DNA of 45,096 bases, from positions 1 through 45,096 of the forward strand of contig VGXX01000006.1 in the NCBI GenBank assembly GCA_016873155.1, given 5' to 3'. A model generated the notes under the pieces. The model made no database searches. It was not told the DNA's origin and saw nothing but the letters and a program-made list of their open reading frames with translations. Source of the DNA: Planctomycetota bacterium. Lineage in GTDB: Bacteria > Planctomycetota > Brocadiia > Brocadiales > Brocadiaceae. Below, piece by piece: positions 18,203 through 26,748 of the stretch (position 1 is the stretch's first letter; each line of letters starts with the position of its first letter). The translations under genes and the position numbers were made by a program.

Positions 18203-18571
18203 CTAAAACCCGCTATTATTTCTCGTTGCAAACCAAATGAGAATATATATTCCAGTACCAAACAAGACAAACCCGGCAAACCAGAGTATTTGTCTAAAAA
18301 AGCAGTTTGCCCTTTTGCTCAGATTGAAATCTGCCAGTATGCCCCAAAGCCCGTTGAGTCCGTGAAAAACAACCATGGCAAGCAGGCAGATATGAAAGGC
18401 AATCCATCCGGGAGAGCAAAATCTGTGAATAATTTCATCGTAATAGCGGGAGGCATACCGAGAAGGACTAAAGTGGAATGTAAAGAAATGAACGGACATC
18501 CCCATGACCAGCAACAGGGCGGTAATCCTCTGTAAAAACCACGACCAGAAACCTCGTTTTTCCATGTTCAT
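18203..18571 (-). CDS. sdhD: Succinate dehydrogenase membrane anchor subunit
   Basis: A 122-residue protein with three membrane helices. LQRITALLLVMGMSVHFFTF and MVVFHGLNGLWGILADF carry the histidines H28, H33 and H70 expected of SdhD-type anchors. Its ATG shares one base with the pyrE stop codon (TAATG), so translation is coupled; a second ATG three codons on is also possible. Confidence 0.8.
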   Translation of the reverse strand: MNMEKRGFWSWFLQRITALLLVMGMSVHFFTFHFSPSRYASRYYDEIIHRFCSPGWIAFHICLLAMVVFHGLNGLWGILADFNLSKRANCFFRQILWFAGFVLFGTGIYILIWFATRNNSGF

Positions 18572-19143
18572 TATCTTTTTTTATACAAATTCATTAAATC
18601 GTCTTTCGTATAAATAGACTCAAAAAGGACGTCTCTTTTTTCAATATTTTCCCGCCCGCCCTCCTGGCGGTCCACCAGGGCAATGGCCTTAACGACATTC
18701 AAATTGGACTCCCTGGCACGATCAATGGCATCTATCGTGGATTGACCGGTGGTCACCACATCGTCCACAATCACGACCTTATTCCCTTCTTGCACGTTTC
18801 CTTCAATCCACTTCATCAATCCATGTTCCTTTGCCTTTTTTCGCACGACAAAGGCGTTAATAGCATCGTCCTGCATGCCGCTAACCATGGCGGTAGCGAA
18901 GGCAATGGGGTCGGCGCCCAGGGTCAACCCTCCGATGGCATTGATATGAAGCGGTTTGACTTTGTTGTAAAAGAGGTGCCCGATCAACAGCATGGCCTCC
19001 GGGTCTAAGGTCGTAGTTTTGCAATTAATGTAATAATTACTCATCCTTCCCGATACCAGCTTGAAGATGGGTTCTTCGCTGTATTTGAAGGATCTTTGCA
19101 AAAGAATTTCGAGTAATCGTTTTTGTGCTTTAATGAGATTCAT
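18571..19143 (-). CDS. pyrE: Orotate phosphoribosyltransferase
   Basis: Makes orotidine 5'-phosphate from orotate and PRPP in pyrimidine synthesis. The 190-residue product has the PRPP-binding loop KVVIVDDVVTTGQSTIDAI and a typical IGGLTLGADPIAFA segment. Its position in a TCA gene cluster, overlapping sdhD, is unusual functionally; the link may simply be shared transcription. Confidence 0.94.
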   Translation of the reverse strand: MNLIKAQKRLLEILLQRSFKYSEEPIFKLVSGRMSNYYINCKTTTLDPEAMLLIGHLFYNKVKPLHINAIGGLTLGADPIAFATAMVSGMQDDAINAFVVRKKAKEHGLMKWIEGNVQEGNKVVIVDDVVTTGQSTIDAIDRARESNLNVVKAIALVDRQEGGRENIEKRDVLFESIYTKDDLMNLYKKR

Positions 19144-19207
19144 AATTTATGATTTTAGATTTACGATGTGCGATTTTAGATTTAAATTTTAGTTTTCTCT
19201 AAAGATA

Positions 19208-20143
19208 TTACAACAACTTATCCACCTGTTCACACAAGGTTTTTACGGCGTCGGCAGAACGTTTCAAGGCAGCAGATTCTTCCACGTTGAGCTTGATTTC
19301 GAATATCTGTTCAATACCCTTTGCGCCGAGTTTCACCGGCACGCCTGCGAAGAGTCCGTTGATGCCATATTCACCTTCGCACAGGGCGGCACACGGAAGT
19401 ATCTTCTTTTTGTCTTTTACAATAGACTCAACCATCTCTGCTGCGGCTGCTGACGGGGCATAGAAGGCGCTGCCCGTCTTGAGCAGATTAACAATCTCCG
19501 CACCGCCGTCCCTCGTGCGTTTTACAATGGCTTCCAATCTCGCTTTGGGAATTAATTCCTCAACCGGAACTCCTGCAACTGTCGTATATCGAGTGGATGG
19601 GACCATCGTATCACCGTGTCCTCCGAGCACAAAGGCATGGATATTTTCCACTGACACATTGAGTTCCATTGCAATAAACGCGCTGAAACGGGCGGCATCC
19701 AGCACACCTGCCATGCCCATTATCCGATTTTTAGGGAATCTACTCACTTTATGGGCTACGTACGTCATGGCATCCAACGGGTTAGATACGATAATCAGGA
19801 TGGCGTTTGGTGACGACTTTACAATATTTTCTACCACCCCTTTTACGATTCCGGCATTGATCTTGAGTAAATCATCTCTGCTCATTCCCGGCTTTCTTGC
19901 CACACCGGAGGTGACGACTACAATATCAGAGTCCCTTGTTTCTTCATATCCGTTAGCGCCCGTAATCCTCGTATCATAGCCGTAAACCGGCCCTGATTCC
20001 AGGAGATCCAATGCCTTTCCCTGCGGCATATCCTGGATAATATCTACCAGTACTACATCACCTATCTCTTTTTCAGCCAGTCGCTGCGCCGTCGTGGCCC
20101 CCACGTTTCCAGCGCCAACGACCGTTATCTTTTTTCTTGCCAT
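19208..20143 (-). CDS. mdh: Malate dehydrogenase (LDH-like)
   Basis: Converts malate to oxaloacetate with NAD. 311 residues, the size of the tetrameric LDH-like type. Seen: NAD fold [16 protein letters not shown] with the adenine-ribose acid in VLVDI, substrate arginines around [24 protein letters not shown], and the catalytic histidine in [11 protein letters not shown]. It begins 20 bases after the hepT remnant. The pyrE gap (19144-19207) holds a short GATTTTAGATTTA direct repeat. Confidence 0.95.
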   Translation of the reverse strand: MARKKITVVGAGNVGATTAQRLAEKEIGDVVLVDIIQDMPQGKALDLLESGPVYGYDTRITGANGYEETRDSDIVVVTSGVARKPGMSRDDLLKINAGIVKGVVENIVKSSPNAILIIVSNPLDAMTYVAHKVSRFPKNRIMGMAGVLDAARFSAFIAMELNVSVENIHAFVLGGHGDTMVPSTRYTTVAGVPVEELIPKARLEAIVKRTRDGGAEIVNLLKTGSAFYAPSAAAAEMVESIVKDKKKILPCAALCEGEYGINGLFAGVPVKLGAKGIEQIFEIKLNVEESAALKRSADAVKTLCEQVDKLL

Positions 20144-20162
20144 ATTAAATCTATCCTTTAAA

Positions 20163-20360
20163 TTAATTAAGAATTTTTAGAATTGCGTCTCTGTAAGCCG
20201 TAAAATCATCGAGGTTATTATTCAATATTCCGATAACAATCGCCTCGTCTACCTTATCGTATTGATGGACTACTATATTTCTAAATCTGGCCATTTTTAA
20301 CATAATTTCAAAGCTTATATCTCCCCTTAAAAATGTCCATCTCTTTTCTTGAGAAATCAA
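20163..20360 (-). pseudogene. HepT (HEPN) toxin remnant, N-terminus missing
   Basis: Only the last part of a HEPN-domain RNase is present. The catalytic RxxxxH motif survives in MARFRNIVVHQYDKVDE, followed by the normal C-terminus. Intact HepT proteins are about 130-145 residues; here the first half is missing and the reading frame runs out of phase into the end of mntA. A deletion that fused the mntA 3' end to the middle of hepT explains this. Probably non-functional as a toxin. Confidence 0.72.
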
Positions 20361-20727
20361 AATATTCCCGCAAAATTAAAGATTCAAATGCATGCCTCGT
20401 AAAGGGCATTTTATCCGCCAGGATTATTTTATTCTTGATTATTCTCGCCGCAAGGGGAAGCGGCGCTGTATTTAAAATTACAAGGTCAACTTCGTCCGTC
20501 TTCAAAAGTTCATTCAATTTCCCCAGTATTTCAAGTTTTTCCTGTGCTATCTCTGCATCCTCAGCCATATATATGGCAATATCCACGTCACTGAGTGGCG
20601 AAATCCTGCCGTGTGCAATGCCGCCAAAGAGGTATGCAAAAACCACCTTCGAATTTTTATTTAAGTATTCCCGGACATTTGGCAGGAAATGGTTAATATT
20701 TTCAGGCAATATACCATATTTTATCAT
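20308..20727 (-). CDS. MntA-type nucleotidyltransferase antitoxin
   Basis: Minimal nucleotidyltransferase of MNT-HEPN toxin-antitoxin pairs, where it inactivates HepT by adding AMP. 139 residues; the active site GGIAHGRISPLSDVDIAI shows the GG ... DxD pattern, and a third acid is likely in DEVDLVILN. Its natural partner lies directly downstream but is truncated. The last residues (after about 125) may be altered by the same deletion. Inserted between icd and mdh. Confidence 0.85.
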   Translation of the reverse strand: MIKYGILPENINHFLPNVREYLNKNSKVVFAYLFGGIAHGRISPLSDVDIAIYMAEDAEIAQEKLEILGKLNELLKTDEVDLVILNTAPLPLAARIIKNKIILADKMPFTRHAFESLILREYFDFSRKEMDIFKGRYKL

Positions 20728-20782
20728 ATGTCTTTTCTCTCATTACGTTTTATTCGTGGGTATTCGTGGCTAAAGAATTACC

Positions 20783-22021
20783 TTACATATTCTTGATTAT
20801 CTCATCACCAAATTCTGAGCATTTCACCAATTTAGCGCCCTTCATCTGACGTTCGAGGTCATAGGTTACTGTCTTCCTCTGAATGGTCTTTTCCAGCGCC
20901 TTCACAATCATGTCAGCAGCCTCATCCCATCCCAGATGCTCAAGCATCATAACCCCTGATAAGATGACGGAACCAGGATTCACCATGTCCTTTCCCGCAT
21001 ATTTGGGGGCAGTACCATGAGTGGCTTCGAATACGGCAGCCTTATCACCAATATTTGCCCCAGGGGCCATACCCAGACCGCCCACCTGAGCAGCGCAGGC
21101 ATCGGAAATATAATCACCGTTGAGATTCGGCGTGGCAATCACATCATATTCCTCCGGCCTCAGCAGCACCTGCTGGAACATGGCATCGGCGATCCTGTCC
21201 TTTATAACAACCTTGCCTTTTGGAACTGTACCATTGTATTTTTTCTGGACATCTTCTTCCGTCACAACGAACTTGTGAAATTCCTCTCTAGCCACTTCAT
21301 ATCCCCACTCACGGAATGCGCCCTCCGTAAATTTCATGATATTTCCCTTGTGCATGAGAGTCACGCTCTTTTTCCCTTTATCGATGGCGTACTGGATGGC
21401 GCGTCTTACCAGTCTTTTCGAGCCAAATGCGCTCATGGGTTTAATGCCGATACCCGAATCTTTTCTGACCTTTTTCCCAAGCTCCTTTTCCAGGAATGCA
21501 ATGATCTTTTTCGCTTCCGGAGAACCTTTCTTATATTCAATTCCAGCATATACGTCCTCAGTATTTTCACGGAAGATGACCACGTTCAATTTTTCCGGTG
21601 ATTTGACAGGGCTGGGCACACCATCAAAATACCGTACAGGCCGAACACAGGCATACAGATCAAGTTCCTGTCTGAGGGTTACATTAAGACTCCTGATTCC
21701 GCCGCCAACGGGCGTGGTAAGCGGTCCTTTTATTGCGACCTTATATTTCTTAATAGCGTTGAGGGTGTCGGCAGGAAGCCACTCACCATATTCTTTAAAT
21801 GCATATTCACCGGCAAAAATTTCCTTCCACTGAATACGCTTTTTGTTTTTATAAGCCTTACTCACCGCCGCATCAAAGACACGAACTGATGCATTCCAGA
21901 TATCCGGCCCCGTACCGTCACCCTTGATAAATGGAATGATTGGATTATTAGGGACAACCAAACGATTCTTTTCTATTTTTATCGCTGTGCCACTATTTTC
22001 AATCTTCTTCTTTTTCGGCAA
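20783..22021 (-). CDS. icd: Isocitrate dehydrogenase (NADP type)
   Basis: Oxidises isocitrate to 2-oxoglutarate and CO2. 412 residues, close to the E. coli enzyme. Seen: [11 protein letters not shown], the substrate loop [20 protein letters not shown] with its regulatory serine, [14 protein letters not shown], metal-binding [10 protein letters not shown] and [20 protein letters not shown]. First gene of the minus-strand TCA cluster; a repeat-rich 509-base gap lies upstream. Confidence 0.95.
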   Translation of the reverse strand: MPKKKKIENSGTAIKIEKNRLVVPNNPIIPFIKGDGTGPDIWNASVRVFDAAVSKAYKNKKRIQWKEIFAGEYAFKEYGEWLPADTLNAIKKYKVAIKGPLTTPVGGGIRSLNVTLRQELDLYACVRPVRYFDGVPSPVKSPEKLNVVIFRENTEDVYAGIEYKKGSPEAKKIIAFLEKELGKKVRKDSGIGIKPMSAFGSKRLVRRAIQYAIDKGKKSVTLMHKGNIMKFTEGAFREWGYEVAREEFHKFVVTEEDVQKKYNGTVPKGKVVIKDRIADAMFQQVLLRPEEYDVIATPNLNGDYISDACAAQVGGLGMAPGANIGDKAAVFEATHGTAPKYAGKDMVNPGSVILSGVMMLEHLGWDEAADMIVKALEKTIQRKTVTYDLERQMKGAKLVKCSEFGDEIIKNM

Positions 22022-22068
22022 CGCTATTACCTCCCCATAATATTACTTCTTTTTTTGTAAGTTTTTAC

Positions 22069-22112
22069 CTCCCCTTCATCCCCTCCTTGCGAAGGAGGGG
22101 AAAGAGGGGTGG
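22069..22112. repeat. CCCCTCCTT palindrome upstream of icd
   Basis: CCCCTCCTTGCGAAGGAGGGG core with flanking CTCCCCTTCATC and AGAGGGGTGGTC. Same family as 13049-13087 and the copy inside priA at 44548-44592. Confidence 0.78.
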
Positions 22113-22263
22113 TCAATTTAATTGCGGCTATGCCGCTCCAGGTATTTAACTGATAATTAAATATAAAAAACCGTAACAATTTAGTTTTTTGAAAATTCGT
22201 ATCAATGCTTATTCCAAAACTCCGCTTGGGAACAAGTATTGAAATACACCCCCGGCCCCTCTG

Positions 22264-22319
22264 GTAGGTCAGGCGTCCACGCCTGACATTATGATGACAA
22301 GCGGGGACGCTTGTCCTAC
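22264..22319. repeat. REP pair (BIME) of a second sequence type
   Basis: GTAG, hairpin GTCAGGCGTCCACGCCTGAC (22268-22287), spacer ATTATGAT, hairpin GACAAGCGGGGACGCTTGTC (22296-22315), CTAC. The stem sequences differ from the REP pairs at the RAYT, but the GTAG ... CTAC frame and two-hairpin layout are the same. Confidence 0.82.
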
Positions 22320-22324
22320 CAATG

Positions 22325-22380
22325 AGGGGAGATTTGAAGTCCCCTCTAAAAAGAGGGGATTTAGGGGTGTGTACAAGGTG
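22325..22380. repeat. CCCCTCT palindrome before the helicase gene
   Basis: AGTCCCCTCTAAAAAGAGGGGATTT hairpin-type repeat with flanking GGGGAGATTTGA and AGGGGTGTGTAC. The remaining 22381-22530 is AT-rich; TATAAT at 22498-22503 could be a -10 for the helicase, with no clear -35. Confidence 0.65.
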
Positions 22381-22530
22381 TTTCAAAAAACTAAGTTGAC
22401 ACGAAAAAAATATTTTTTCCCTGCTATATTTTCCCTTGTTATACTACCTGTATGAAGGTCTGTTTTCAACTTAATATTTTTAACCTGTTTTTAACTGTAT
22501 AATTTACACCTTTTGTCTTATACTTAAATC

Positions 22531-25074
22531 ATGAAAACAACAAAATGGCCAGTCAAAGATTTTATCATGCCTGAAGCCATATCCTCTATCCGGGATGCAG
22601 TCGAAAAGACAAGAGGAAACGAAGTATTCTTCGTGGGCAGACTCAATGACGATCACCTGGTTGCAGACGTCGATGTTTATGCCATGGGAAATAAGCATGC
22701 CGTGCCTGCTATCATCAAAGAGGCAAAATATGGGGACGTTATCATTCACAATCATCCTGACGGCAACCTTGAGCCATCTGATGCCGACCTTGAGATAGCG
22801 TCATATCTTGGCTCGAACGGGATTGGATGCTACATTGTAGACAACGATGTAGAGTATTTGTACCCCGTGGTAAAGGTGCCGAAAAAGCGGACGTACGAAG
22901 GGCTGGACTTTGAAGAAATTTCTGCGCACTTTATGCCCGGCGGGAGTTTTGCAAGACAGCTGCCTCAATATGAACATCGGGAGCCTCAGATTGCGATGCT
23001 GAAATCGGTGGTCAATGCCTTTAATGAAAATAAAATCGCCATAATCGAGGCGGGAACCGGTACGGGAAAATCCCTGGCATATCTTGTCCCCGCCGTATTC
23101 TGGAGCATAAAGAACCAGGAACGGGTGGTTGTTTCCACTCATACGATAAACCTTCAGGAACAATTGATTGAAAAAGACATCCCTGTACTGAAGAAGTGTT
23201 GCGGCATAAATTTTAAGAGCGTGCTGGTAAAAGGCAGAAATAATTATATATGTCTCAGGAAAGTTTATAATTTGCGTACTGAGGGCGGGACGTTGATTGA
23301 GGACAAGGATAGACAGCAACTGAACGATCTGTTGGAGTGGGCTGTAAAGACACGGGATGGGAGCAAGGCAGATCTGAATTTTGTGCCGCAGGATGACGTC
23401 TGGGAAGCCATACAGTCGGAGGCCGACCAGTGCACTCGATTGAAGTGCCGGTTTTATGACGACTGCTTTTTCTATATTGCACGTCGAAACGCAGCCAGCG
23501 CCGATGTGCTGGTAGTAAACCATTACCTCTTAATGGCTGATCTGGTCGTACGTAAGGAAATGAAGGGTTATGATACGGTTGCCATCCTGCCGCCGTTCAA
23601 AAAAATTATCATCGATGAGGCACACCGCCTCGAACCTGTGGCAACGGCAAATCTGGGCTACACAATCTCAAAATTACGAATAATAAAACTCCTGGGCAGG
23701 CTGATCAATCTCAAGGATAACAGAAAGGGTCTTTTGCAGTACCTCAAGAATAAGCTCAGAGACGTGATCTCTGCCCATGATAAATCTGTTGCAACAAAGA
23801 TTACCGAGATAATAAATACAGTAATTCTGGATGCAAGACAGAGTCTTTACGAGACCGTCCAGATGATTTTTGATGATATTTCCAATGCCGTCAGTAATTA
23901 TGTCGTTAGTGAAGGATTGCAGAAAAACAGGGACGAAGAAACAAAATTGCGGGTTACGACAAGCTTCATTTCTACAGACCTGTGGCAGGACGTTATTGAG
24001 ACCGGACTCAAGACATTAAGCGTAGATATTCTGAAATTCGCATCACTCTTAAAGTCCTTGGAGGATGAAATTGGAGGATTGTCCAAAACCTCGCAGGACA
24101 TGCTATCATCAGTGCTGGTCGATATATCATCATGCAAAATGCGTCTAAGGCTGGCAGCGAACGACCTCGTATTTTTTATTACTGCGGACGAACGATCGTG
24201 CAAGTGGATGGAGGTCAAAAGGTATAGGGAGAACCCTGCTGTGAGATTTTGCGCTGCGCCGCTTTCTGTTTCTGAAGACTTGAAGGCATGCCTCTACGAC
24301 AATTATAATACGATAATATTGACTTCGGCTACTTTAGCGATCAATAAGAACTTTACATTTTTCAAGGATGATATTGGCCTGCATCAAACTCCTGAGAGTC
24401 GCTTGTCCGAACTGATCCTGGATTCCCCGTTTGATTTTAAAAGGCAGGTCATTATTGGCATTCCAACAGATATTTCAGAACCAAATGAGCCAGGCTATAC
24501 CTCAGCCCTCGAAGAAAATATCCTGAAGACTGTAGAAATTTCAGAAGGCAGGGCATTAATTCTTTTTACCTCGTATAGCCTTCTCGATAATCTTTACAAA
24601 AAGTTAGAACCGCGGATTAGACAACTGGGCTATACGTGTTTAAAGCAAGGCATGGATAATCGCCATAGCCTCCTTGAAACATTTAAAAAAGACAAGACTT
24701 CCGTTCTCTTTGCTACGGATAGTTTCTGGGAAGGGATTGACGTCAAGGGTGACGCCCTGGAATGTGTTATTCTAACCCGATTGCCCTTCAAAGTACCTAC
24801 TGAACCTATAATAGAGGCGCGTGCGGAGGCCATTGAGCGGGCTGGAGGGGATGCCTTTTATAACTATTCAGTGCCAATGGCAGTAATTAAATTCAAGCAG
24901 GGTTTTGGGAGGCTCATACGCAGCCGTGACGACAGGGGCGTAGTGATTATCTTTGATAGTCGGGTAGCAACTAAGAGGTACGGAAAAATATTTCTCCAGT
25001 CCCTTCCGGATGCACGGTGTATTAAGGATAAGAAAGAGGTAGTGTTTCGTGAAATGGAAAAGTTTTTAGCCTGA
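22531..25074 (+). CDS. JAMM (JAB/MPN) domain fused to a DinG/XPD-type helicase
   Basis: An 847-residue fusion. Residues about 15-115 form a JAB/MPN metalloprotease-like domain with a full zinc motif: E31, then H73-N-H75-P, S83 and D86 (HNHPDGNLEPSDAD). Residues about 150-847 form a superfamily 2 Fe-S helicase of the DinG/Rad3/XPD group: Walker A AGTGTGKS (174-181), four cysteines likely for the 4Fe-4S cluster (C241, C301, C306, C312), DEAH box IIIDEAH, and C-terminal motifs ATDSFWEGIDVKGDAL and KQGFGRLIRS. It should unwind DNA (or R-loops) 5' to 3'; the JAMM domain could cut an isopeptide bond or act as a binding module. It stands alone. The C-terminal 13 codons are duplicated at 25396-25440. 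Confidence 0.9.
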   Translation: MKTTKWPVKDFIMPEAISSIRDAVEKTRGNEVFFVGRLNDDHLVADVDVYAMGNKHAVPAIIKEAKYGDVIIHNHPDGNLEPSDADLEIASYLGSNGIGCYIVDNDVEYLYPVVKVPKKRTYEGLDFEEISAHFMPGGSFARQLPQYEHREPQIAMLKSVVNAFNENKIAIIEAGTGTGKSLAYLVPAVFWSIKNQERVVVSTHTINLQEQLIEKDIPVLKKCCGINFKSVLVKGRNNYICLRKVYNLRTEGGTLIEDKDRQQLNDLLEWAVKTRDGSKADLNFVPQDDVWEAIQSEADQCTRLKCRFYDDCFFYIARRNAASADVLVVNHYLLMADLVVRKEMKGYDTVAILPPFKKIIIDEAHRLEPVATANLGYTISKLRIIKLLGRLINLKDNRKGLLQYLKNKLRDVISAHDKSVATKITEIINTVILDARQSLYETVQMIFDDISNAVSNYVVSEGLQKNRDEETKLRVTTSFISTDLWQDVIETGLKTLSVDILKFASLLKSLEDEIGGLSKTSQDMLSSVLVDISSCKMRLRLAANDLVFFITADERSCKWMEVKRYRENPAVRFCAAPLSVSEDLKACLYDNYNTIILTSATLAINKNFTFFKDDIGLHQTPESRLSELILDSPFDFKRQVIIGIPTDISEPNEPGYTSALEENILKTVEISEGRALILFTSYSLLDNLYKKLEPRIRQLGYTCLKQGMDNRHSLLETFKKDKTSVLFATDSFWEGIDVKGDALECVILTRLPFKVPTEPIIEARAEAIERAGGDAFYNYSVPMAVIKFKQGFGRLIRSRDDRGVVIIFDSRVATKRYGKIFLQSLPDARCIKDKKEVVFREMEKFLA

Positions 25075-25086
25075 GGTATAGGAATT

Positions 25087-25160
25087 TCAAAGTTTTTTTC
25101 TCCCCCTTAATCCCCCCACATCACTGAGAGGGATAACAAATGTCCCATGCTGGTGGGGGT
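25087..25160. repeat. CCCCCTTAATCCCCCC inverted repeat
   Basis: CTCCCCCTTAATCCCCCCAC pairs with GGTGGGGGTGAAGGGGGTGGAG around a central section. First element of the repeat cluster behind the helicase gene. Confidence 0.6.
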
Positions 25161-25183
25161 GAAGGGGGTGGAGTCTCGATGCA

Positions 25184-25206
25184 GGTTCACGTTTGCAACG
25201 TGAACC
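25184..25206. repeat. GGTTCA-type palindrome, copy 4
   Basis: Outer arms GGTTCA and TGAACC, inner triplets CGT and ACG, TTGCA-like centre; a perfect stem. Confidence 0.75.
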
Positions 25207-25264
25207 CCACCTTTCTATTTCGAACGCATTATTTACGGCATACGCTTTAGTGCTGTGAAAATCT

Positions 25265-25289
25265 GGGTTCAGGTCGCAGACCTGAACCC
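25265..25289. repeat. GGTTCA-type palindrome, copy 5
   Basis: Outer arms GGGTTCA and TGAACCC, inner triplets GGT and ACC, CGCAG-like centre; a perfect stem. Confidence 0.75.
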
Positions 25290-25395
25290 ACCGAATCATT
25301 TGTATTACATGTACAATCATCCGCTATGAATCTGCAAGAGGAGGCAGAGCCTCCTGCTCAATACGTTCCCACGCAGAGCATTGGAACGAGAAAAA

Positions 25396-25440
25396 AAAGA
25401 GGTTGTTTTTCGTGAAATGAGTCAGTTTTTAGGGAGGTAA
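25396..25440 (+). repeat. Duplicated 3' end of the helicase gene
   Basis: In one frame this reads KEVVFREMSQFLGR-stop, a diverged copy of the helicase tail KEVVFREMEKFLA-stop at 25033-25074. The two copies bracket about 320 bases of repeat DNA, which suggests that the repeats entered with, or after, a local duplication. It ends six bases before the epimerase gene and carries the AGGGAGG ribosome site for it. Confidence 0.75.
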
Positions 25441-25446
25441 TAGATT

Positions 25447-26361
25447 ATGAAGATTTTTTTGACAGGCAGTACGGGTTTCGTCGGGAAACGGATACTCCGG
25501 GATTTACTCGAAAACAATTATCAGGTCAGATGTCTCGCCCGAAAAGGCTCCGAACAAAAGATTTTACATCACAAAGATCCTGTCCTCGTGAAAACGGGGA
25601 TTGATATCGTAAACGGTGACACTACCGATGCAGTAAGTCTGGACGGCAAATTAGAAGAATGCGATGCCGTGATAAATCTTGTGGGTATTATCAGGGAGTT
25701 TCGTGGAAAGGGGATTACCTTTGAGAAGCTACATTACGAGGGAACGGCAAATCTTGTCAGGGCAGCACGTTTGCAGAAGGTAAGTCGGTTCATACAGATG
25801 AGCGCGTTGGGGGCGCGACCTGACGGCAAGACTCAATATCAGCAAACAAAGTTTCGCGCTGAAGAATGCGTGAGGACAAGCGGACTTGACTATACGATAT
25901 TCCGTCCTTCAATTATATTTGGACAGGAAGATAAATTTGTAAACCTGTTTGCCAATATGCTCAGGACCCAACAATTTGTGCCTGTTGTGGGTAATGGAAG
26001 GTATCAGATGCAGCCGGTATCGGTAGAAAATGTTTCGATGGGTTTTGTAAAGGCAATGGAGCAAAAAAACGCCATTGGCAAAACTTTCGATGTGGGTGGA
26101 CCGGAAAGGATTGAGTTTAACCGAATCATTGATGTCATTGGCGAGGTCATCTGCGCACCGCCGCATAAGATTCACATTCCTGTATTCATCATGAGTACCA
26201 TGGCAGAGATGTTAGATTGGTTACCATCCTTTCCCGTTACGAAGGATCAAATCACGATGCTTCTGGAAGGGAATGTCTGTGATGAAAAACCTTTTTTCAA
26301 GCATTTTGACATCAAACCCATTGGTTTCAAAGAAGGGATATCCAAATACCTTTCAGCCTGA
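25447..26361 (+). CDS. NAD(P)-binding epimerase-like protein, NDUFA9 family
   Basis: A 304-residue atypical short-chain dehydrogenase of the complex I NDUFA9-like group. The N-terminal dinucleotide fold is FLTGSTGFVGKRILRDLLE. Family phrases are DAVINLVGIIREF, RFIQMSALGARP, YQQTKFRAEECVRTSGLDYT and FRPSIIFGQED. The usual YxxxK reads YQQTK here. Homologues bind NAD(P) and are thought to act in quinone or lipid metabolism; the exact reaction is unknown. The ribosome site AGGGAGG comes from the helicase-tail duplication just upstream. Confidence 0.85.
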   Translation: MKIFLTGSTGFVGKRILRDLLENNYQVRCLARKGSEQKILHHKDPVLVKTGIDIVNGDTTDAVSLDGKLEECDAVINLVGIIREFRGKGITFEKLHYEGTANLVRAARLQKVSRFIQMSALGARPDGKTQYQQTKFRAEECVRTSGLDYTIFRPSIIFGQEDKFVNLFANMLRTQQFVPVVGNGRYQMQPVSVENVSMGFVKAMEQKNAIGKTFDVGGPERIEFNRIIDVIGEVICAPPHKIHIPVFIMSTMAEMLDWLPSFPVTKDQITMLLEGNVCDEKPFFKHFDIKPIGFKEGISKYLSA

Positions 26362-26379
26362 AATCCAGGAATTTAAATC

Positions 26380-26540
26380 TGTTAGTTCCTCCCCCTTGAC
26401 TTTGTCGTGAGTCTTCGGCGTGAGCTCAGACGAACGCTCAGTCGAACGATGGGAGGTCAGGTGGGGGTGAAGAAAAAGGTCGATCACCCTCCCTTAACCC
26501 CTCCCATCAAGGGAGGGGAAATTAGCTGCCGAAGACCTAA
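26380..26540. repeat. Repeat cluster between the epimerase and thioredoxin genes
   Basis: Contains CTCCCCCTTGAC ... GGTGGGGGTGAAG, a CAGTCGAACGAT motif also seen near 1250, a CCCTCCCTTAACCCCTCCC / GGGAGGGG palindrome, and GCCGAAGACCTAATTTA, which closely matches the czcA leader (8602-8620). No gene. Confidence 0.55.
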
Positions 26541-26601
26541 TTTAATTGTATAGGAATTTCCATTTTATTTAAGCGGATCAGGAGATAGTGGATATAAAAA
26601 T

Positions 26602-26705
26602 CCCCCTTAATAAAGGGGGCTAGGGGGTTGTAAACTTGTCCTCATGAAAATGGGGAATAACCCCAGGAAAAACACAACCCCCTGACTCCCCCTTTTCTAA
26701 GGAGG
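26602..26705. repeat. Long inverted repeat (CCCCCT / AGGGGG arms)
   Basis: GGGGGCTAGGGGGTTGT on the left pairs with ACAACCCCCTGACTCCCCC on the right across about 50 bases, which include CTTGTCCTCATG. It lies about 45 bases beyond the stop of the minus-strand thioredoxin gene and could end its transcript. Related to 5505-5560. Confidence 0.65.
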
Positions 26706-26748
26706 ATTAACTCGAAATCACCAAAAGAAAAGATACGCCGGGATAATA

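Noticed and set aside
22027-22386. Open frame of 119 codons on the minus strand
   Set aside because: It runs through three unrelated palindromic repeats; the peptide is only translated repeat DNA.
22801-23523. Long minus-strand frame of 240 codons
   Set aside because: Shadow of the helicase gene, which has full motifs on the other strand.
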